64,000 nt of DNA from Gammaproteobacteria bacterium (GTDB lineage: Bacteria > Pseudomonadota > Gammaproteobacteria > DSM-16500), in contig JAJPGW010000007.1 of NCBI GenBank assembly GCA_021325575.1, forward strand, positions 186,001 through 250,000, written 5' to 3'. Every line of letters starts with the position of its first letter. Positions within the stretch are counted from its first letter, which is position 1. This document shows positions 60,046 to 64,000 of this stretch, piece by piece. Under the pieces are notes generated by a model. That model was not told the DNA's origin. It was given only the letters and a program-made list of their open reading frames with translations, and did not search any database. The translations under genes were made by a program, and so were the position numbers.

Positions 60046-61794
60046 GTGCGAAGTGCCCATTTACCTAAAACTGCATTTATTGCGTGGCGTTTTTATTTAC
60101 TCATTATTTTTATTCTTTTAATTGTTTTAACCCTCTTACTCCGTCTCATTGATCTCACCGTTATCAAACGCGATTTTCTTCTGGAAAAAGGTAACGCACG
60201 CGCATTGCGCATTGTGACGATTCCTGCCTTTCGGGGGATGATCAGCGATCGCGATGGCTATCCGCTTGCGATCAGCACTTCTGTTTATTCGATTTGGATT
60301 AATCCCAAAGAATTTTCCATGACATCAAAAAATATTTTGGCATTAAGTCAAATATTGAAAATGAAAAAATCGGACATTCAATTACCTCTTGAACATTACA
60401 AAAATAAAAATCGCGAATTTATTTACATTAAACGGGATTTATCGCCGGAAGTCGCTGCAAAAATAAAAGCGCTTGCAATTCCGGGTGTTTATGAACAATT
60501 GGGCTATAAACGTTTTTATCCAGAAGGTGAAGTGGCCGCTCATGTCGTTGGATTTACCAACGTGGATGACGAAGGTCAGGAAGGGTTGGAATTGGCTTAC
60601 AACCAAGCGCTTGCAGGTGTGCCCGGCAAAAAAGTGGTATTTAAAGATCGGTTGGGCAGAGTGATCATGGATGTCCAATCATTACAAAAACAGCGATCAG
60701 GCAGCGATTTAGTGCTTTCTCTGAACCATCGGATTCAATATCTCGCGTATCGTGAATTGCTGGATGGGGTAAAAAAATATAGCGCGAGCTCAGGTTCGGT
60801 TGTCGTTTTGGATGTTAAAACCGGTGAAGTGTTAGCGATGGTGAACTATCCTTCGTTTAATCCAAACAATCACGTCATTACGGATCGTGAAGCATTGCGT
60901 AATCGTGCAGTCACGGATACCTTTGAACCGGGTTCTACGATCAAAGCGTTTAGTGTTGCAGCCTCATTAGATAGCGGGCTCTTTAAACCAGACACGGTAA
61001 TTGATACCAATCCCGGCTGGTTGAATGTCGGCCATCACCTGGTTAGAGATGAACATCGCAAAGGCCCAATGACGGTCGAACAAATTCTCGAAGTATCCAG
61101 TAACGTGGGTATCACCAAAATGATTTTAAGTATTCCGCCCAATCTTTTATGGGATTTTTTAAATCGAGTGGGATTTGGTGCAGAAACGGGTATTGGATTT
61201 CCGGGTGAGCGTTCTGGCACATTGGTCAAACGAGATAACTGGCCGCCTTTTACGTTAGCGACGCTCGCATTTGGTTATGGAATTTCTGTTACGCCGCTGC
61301 AACTTGCAGAAGCTTATTCTGTGATTGCCAATGATGGCGTAAAAATTCCTGTTTCACTCGAAAAAATTGATGCGCCGCCTAAAGGCAAGCAAGTTATTAA
61401 ATCCAAATTGTGCAAAGAAATATTAACGCTTTTGGAAACAGTCACCACGGGAAAAGATGGTACAGCGCGTTCAGCACGGATACCCGGTTACCATGTTGCG
61501 GGTAAAACAGGAACGGCGCGATTAGTTGGGCCCCATGGCTACGAACTCCACCATCATATGTCTTCTTTTGTAGGGATTGCACCCGCAACGCATCCTCAAA
61601 TTGTCGTTGCTGTTGTGCTTCACGATCCATCGGGCAAACTTTATTATGGGGGTGATGTGTCTGCACCTATTTTCAAAAATATTATGCAGGGCACGCTCCG
61701 AATTTTAAACATTCCACCGGATGATGTGGAAGCAAAAAACAATGGAATAAACGATCATGACAAAATTATCGCAGCTGATTTACCATCTTTATGA
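60046..61794 (+). CDS. ftsI: Penicillin-binding protein 3 (FtsI)
   Basis: 582 residues. Septal peptidoglycan transpeptidase, class B PBP. One membrane helix near residues 14-38, then the FtsI dimerisation domain (RGMISDRDGYPLAIST). Transpeptidase motifs: STIK (catalytic Ser in EPGSTIKAF), SSN (EVSSNVGITK) and KTGT (VAGKTGTARLV), in that order. The start is a GTG at 60046 with TTAGGAA upstream; an overlapping ATG at 60036 gives only a ten-codon frame. Its end overlaps the murE start by 38 bp. Confidence 0.96.
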   Translation: MRSAHLPKTAFIAWRFYLLIIFILLIVLTLLLRLIDLTVIKRDFLLEKGNARALRIVTIPAFRGMISDRDGYPLAISTSVYSIWINPKEFSMTSKNILALSQILKMKKSDIQLPLEHYKNKNREFIYIKRDLSPEVAAKIKALAIPGVYEQLGYKRFYPEGEVAAHVVGFTNVDDEGQEGLELAYNQALAGVPGKKVVFKDRLGRVIMDVQSLQKQRSGSDLVLSLNHRIQYLAYRELLDGVKKYSASSGSVVVLDVKTGEVLAMVNYPSFNPNNHVITDREALRNRAVTDTFEPGSTIKAFSVAASLDSGLFKPDTVIDTNPGWLNVGHHLVRDEHRKGPMTVEQILEVSSNVGITKMILSIPPNLLWDFLNRVGFGAETGIGFPGERSGTLVKRDNWPPFTLATLAFGYGISVTPLQLAEAYSVIANDGVKIPVSLEKIDAPPKGKQVIKSKLCKEILTLLETVTTGKDGTARSARIPGYHVAGKTGTARLVGPHGYELHHHMSSFVGIAPATHPQIVVAVVLHDPSGKLYYGGDVSAPIFKNIMQGTLRILNIPPDDVEAKNNGINDHDKIIAADLPSL

Positions 61795-63238
61795 TACGCC
61801 GCTTTATGCGGACCCTGAAATTTCAGGTTTGTCGCTCGATAGTCGTCAGGTGAAACCGGGCGATTTATTTTTTGCGTGCAAGGGAACGCAATTAGATGGC
61901 CGACAATTTATTAATGATGCGATAAAAAACGGCGCGCATGCGGTTTTAGCGGATGTGGATACTCAAAGCACGCATGTTCAAACCGAACATCAAGTTCCGA
62001 TTTTACCCGTCGATCATTTGGCAGAACGCATCGGCGATATCGCAGAAAAATTTTATGGCAATCCTGCAAAAAAATTAAAAATTATTGGCGTGACGGGCAC
62101 GAATGGCAAAACTTCTTGTACGTATTTTTTGGGACAAGCGCTCGCGCAATGCAATATTCCCTGTGGAATTATTGGAACATTAGGCAATGGAATTTATGGC
62201 GAAATTAAACCCGGCAATTTGACGACACCGGATCCCATTGTGTTACATGGTTTATTCAATGAATTTGTGAAGAAAAAAATAAAAATGGTCGCAATGGAAG
62301 TCTCATCTCATAGTTTGGATCAAGGCAGAACCAATGGTATTGAATTTGATATCGGTATATTTACCAATTTAACGCGCGACCATTTGGATTATCATGGCAC
62401 AATGGAAGCGTACGCAGCGGCTAAACGAAAATTATTTGATCCAGCGGTAAGCAAAAATGCTGTAATAAATATCGATGATGAATACGGCAGAGAATTAGTC
62501 AAAACGCTGAATCGCAAAAATATTTTTACATACAGTATTTCGCAACACTGTGATGTCTATGCGGAACAAATTCAAGTGAGTTTAGCCGGCATTCATGCGC
62601 ATGTTGTCACACCCTGGGGGCGCGGGGATTTGCATGTGCCGCTGATCGGCAAATTTAATTTAAGCAATGTGCTAGCCGTATTAACGACATTGTGTCTTTC
62701 GGATATTTCATTTACCCATGCACTGACTGCGTTGACGCATCTCATGCCTGTGCCAGGACGATTGCAAACGTTTGGCGGTAATACTAAACCGTTGGTCGCG
62801 GTGGATTATGCTCACTCACCGGATTCTCTGGAAAAAGTGTTAATTGCCTTGCGTCAGCATTGCAAAGGTAAATTATTTTGCGTTTTTGGTTGCGGCGGCG
62901 ATCGCGATCGAGGTAAACGTCCGCTGATGGCAAAAATTGCTGAACAATATGCCGATCGGATTTGGGTTACCAATGATAATCCCCGAACAGAAGATCCCGA
63001 TAAAATTGTTGCCGATATTATGGTCGGTTTTAAGGATCCGAAAAAAGTCACGGTCCAGACCGATCGTTCACGCGCGATTCAAGATAGCATTCATCATGCC
63101 AAAGGAGGCGATTGTGTATTAATCGCTGGAAAAGGCGCAGAAACCTATCAAATTATTGGCGATAAAAAAATTCCCTTTAGCGATGTGGAAGAAGTGAAGA
63201 AATGTGGACTTGCGGTTTTCGCGAGGTATACTACGTAA
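61757..63238 (+). CDS. murE: UDP-MurNAc-tripeptide synthetase MurE
   Basis: 493 residues. It adds meso-diaminopimelate to UDP-MurNAc-L-Ala-D-Glu with ATP. Walker-type loop TGTNGKTSCTYFLGQ (near residue 114), HSLDQGRTNGIEFDIGIFTNLTRDHLDYHGTMEAY central block, and the C-terminal GCGGDRDRGKRPLMAKIAE. The DNPRTEDP motif is diagnostic for the meso-DAP (rather than lysine) adding type. It starts within ftsI. Contrary to most gammaproteobacteria, murF does not follow; a repeat and then mraY do. Confidence 0.97.
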   Translation: MTKLSQLIYHLYDTPLYADPEISGLSLDSRQVKPGDLFFACKGTQLDGRQFINDAIKNGAHAVLADVDTQSTHVQTEHQVPILPVDHLAERIGDIAEKFYGNPAKKLKIIGVTGTNGKTSCTYFLGQALAQCNIPCGIIGTLGNGIYGEIKPGNLTTPDPIVLHGLFNEFVKKKIKMVAMEVSSHSLDQGRTNGIEFDIGIFTNLTRDHLDYHGTMEAYAAAKRKLFDPAVSKNAVINIDDEYGRELVKTLNRKNIFTYSISQHCDVYAEQIQVSLAGIHAHVVTPWGRGDLHVPLIGKFNLSNVLAVLTTLCLSDISFTHALTALTHLMPVPGRLQTFGGNTKPLVAVDYAHSPDSLEKVLIALRQHCKGKLFCVFGCGGDRDRGKRPLMAKIAEQYADRIWVTNDNPRTEDPDKIVADIMVGFKDPKKVTVQTDRSRAIQDSIHHAKGGDCVLIAGKGAETYQIIGDKKIPFSDVEEVKKCGLAVFARYTT

Positions 63239-63248
63239 AATATGTTTC

Positions 63249-63327
63249 GTCATTGCGAGGCGTGCTCTTTACGCCGAAGCAATCTCTAAAAGATTGCTTC
63301 GGCCTAAAAAACAGGCCTCGCAATGAC
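63249..63327. repeat. Palindromic intergenic repeat, copy 7 (murE-mraY gap)
   Basis: GTCATTGCGAG and CTCGCAATGAC outer arms, CGAAGCAATCT and AGATTGCTTCG inner arms. It lies 11 bp after murE and 30 bp before mraY, exactly where murF is usually found. Confidence 0.92.
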
Positions 63328-63356
63328 GAGATTGGGTGCAATGCAAGGAAAGATCT

Positions 63357-64000
63357 ATGCTCGTTTGGCTCTGTGAATGGTTAGCTAAATATTTACATGT
63401 ATTCCATGTTTTTTCTTATATCACTTTGCGTATTATTTTAAGTACGCTGACCGCGTTATTAATCGCTCTCATTATTGGGCCCACCATGATTCGCCGCTTA
63501 AGTCTGCATAAAGTCGGACAAGTGGTCAGAAACGATGGCCCGCAATCACATCTTTCCAAGGCTGGCACGCCCACGATGGGTGGCGCATTGGTTTTAATTG
63601 CGATTGCGCTGAGTACTTTATTATGGGGTGATTTAACTAATCGTTATATCTGGCTCGCACTCATTGTGACATTGTCTTTTGGTGCCATTGGCTGGTGGGA
63701 TGATTATTTAAAATTATTTTTAAAAAATCCTCGTGGATTATCGGCAAGACGAAAATATTTATTTCAATCGATTGTGGCGTTAGGGGCGGCGTTTTATCTT
63801 TATTTTACCGCGAGTGTTCCAGCTGAAACCGCGCTCGTGATTCCCTTTTTTAAAAATCTGACGATGCAACTGGGTCCGTTTTTTATTCTGCTCACGTATT
63901 TTGTAGTGGTGGGAACCAGTAATGCCGTGAATCTAACAGATGGTTTAGATGGTCTCGCTATTTTGCCGGCGGTGATGGTTGCGGGCGCTTTGGGTATTTT
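63357..64000 (+). CDS. mraY: Phospho-MurNAc-pentapeptide transferase MraY (cut by window edge)
   Basis: The frame is open from the ATG at 63357 to the window end (214 codons). MraY moves phospho-MurNAc-pentapeptide to undecaprenyl phosphate, giving lipid I. Family blocks seen in order are [24 protein letters not shown], a [25 protein letters not shown] region with the hallmark [18 protein letters not shown] (acidic DD pair) and [19 protein letters not shown] with the NLTDGLDG motif. AAGGAAAG precedes the start. The gene continues outside the window; murF must be elsewhere or missing. Confidence 0.96.
   Translation, partial: MLVWLCEWLAKYLHVFHVFSYITLRIILSTLTALLIALIIGPTMIRRLSLHKVGQVVRNDGPQSHLSKAGTPTMGGALVLIAIALSTLLWGDLTNRYIWLALIVTLSFGAIGWWDDYLKLFLKNPRGLSARRKYLFQSIVALGAAFYLYFTASVPAETALVIPFFKNLTMQLGPFFILLTYFVVVGTSNAVNLTDGLDGLAILPAVMVAGALGI

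Overview
The window reads as chromosome of a low-GC gammaproteobacterium. I infer the order Legionellales (Legionella/Coxiella-like). The housekeeping neighbourhoods are gammaproteobacterial: smpB/ratA/rnfH/bamE/fur, recN/nadK/hrcA/grpE/dnaK/dnaJ, greA/rlmE/ftsH/glmM, rplM/rpsI/sspA/sspB, rsmI/lpoA/yraN/diaA/dolP, and mraZ/rsmH/ftsL/ftsI/murE/mraY. Between them lie large predicted proteins with no clear bacterial function: coiled-coil, internally duplicated, LRR-like and Sel1/TPR-like. They have the look of intracellular-bacterium effectors, and two sites resemble the PmrA box that controls Dot/Icm genes. The genus cannot be fixed from the sequence alone.

Layout. 1-2.2 kb: right end of a defence island, with the C-terminal part of a type I restriction specificity subunit (HsdS) and a fused ABC-type ATPase/TOPRIM protein. 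2.2-3.7 kb: inverted repeats, a GIY-YIG protein, a 147-bp tandem repeat and the tmRNA gene, whose 3' end faces the island. 3.7-12.6 kb: Sel1 protein, nucleoside phosphorylase, smpB, ratA-rnfH, bamE, fur, recN, nadK. 12.7-22.8 kb: heat-shock and quality-control genes (hrcA, grpE, dnaK, dnaJ), greA, rlmE, ftsH, glmM and phenylalanine hydroxylase. 22.9-34.4 kb: an NDP-forming acyl-CoA synthetase, a pterin dehydratase, then an accessory block of four large uncharacterised proteins. 34.6-41.6 kb: orphan antitoxin-like ORF, HU-like protein with a basic tail, TauE/SafE exporter, ribosomal proteins L13/S9, tRNA-Gln, sspAB, yihY and the ABC-F gene yheS. 41.6-45 kb: two-component pair and an FAD protein, apparently one operon with yheS. 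45-49.5 kb: two dolP-like lipoproteins, diaA, yraN, lpoA, rsmI. 49.7-58.1 kb: glycosyltransferase, amino acid permease, a PLP-fold fusion protein, RNase P RNA, a DUF3309 peptide and two uncharacterised proteins. 58.2-64 kb: start of the division and cell-wall cluster, with a clear MraZ operator and with murF missing between murE and mraY.

Links between genes. The tmRNA, SmpB, SspB and FtsH genes are all present, so most of a trans-translation and tagged-protein degradation route is encoded here. The tmRNA tag (ANDFAFAGDVAAAA) keeps the AND core and an aromatic residue where SspB makes contact. PhhA and pterin carbinolamine dehydratase form the phenylalanine hydroxylation and cofactor-recycling pair. 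Seven copies of an ~80-bp palindromic element (GTCATTGCGAG ... CTCGCAATGAC) sit in intergenic gaps, including dnaK/dnaJ and murE/mraY.

Most notable: the defence ATPase-TOPRIM fusion beside HsdS and tmRNA, the accessory block with duplicated proteins and PmrA-box-like sites, the Cys/Met-type PLP domain in a 691-residue fusion, and an identical promoter block in front of rnpB and the permease gene.
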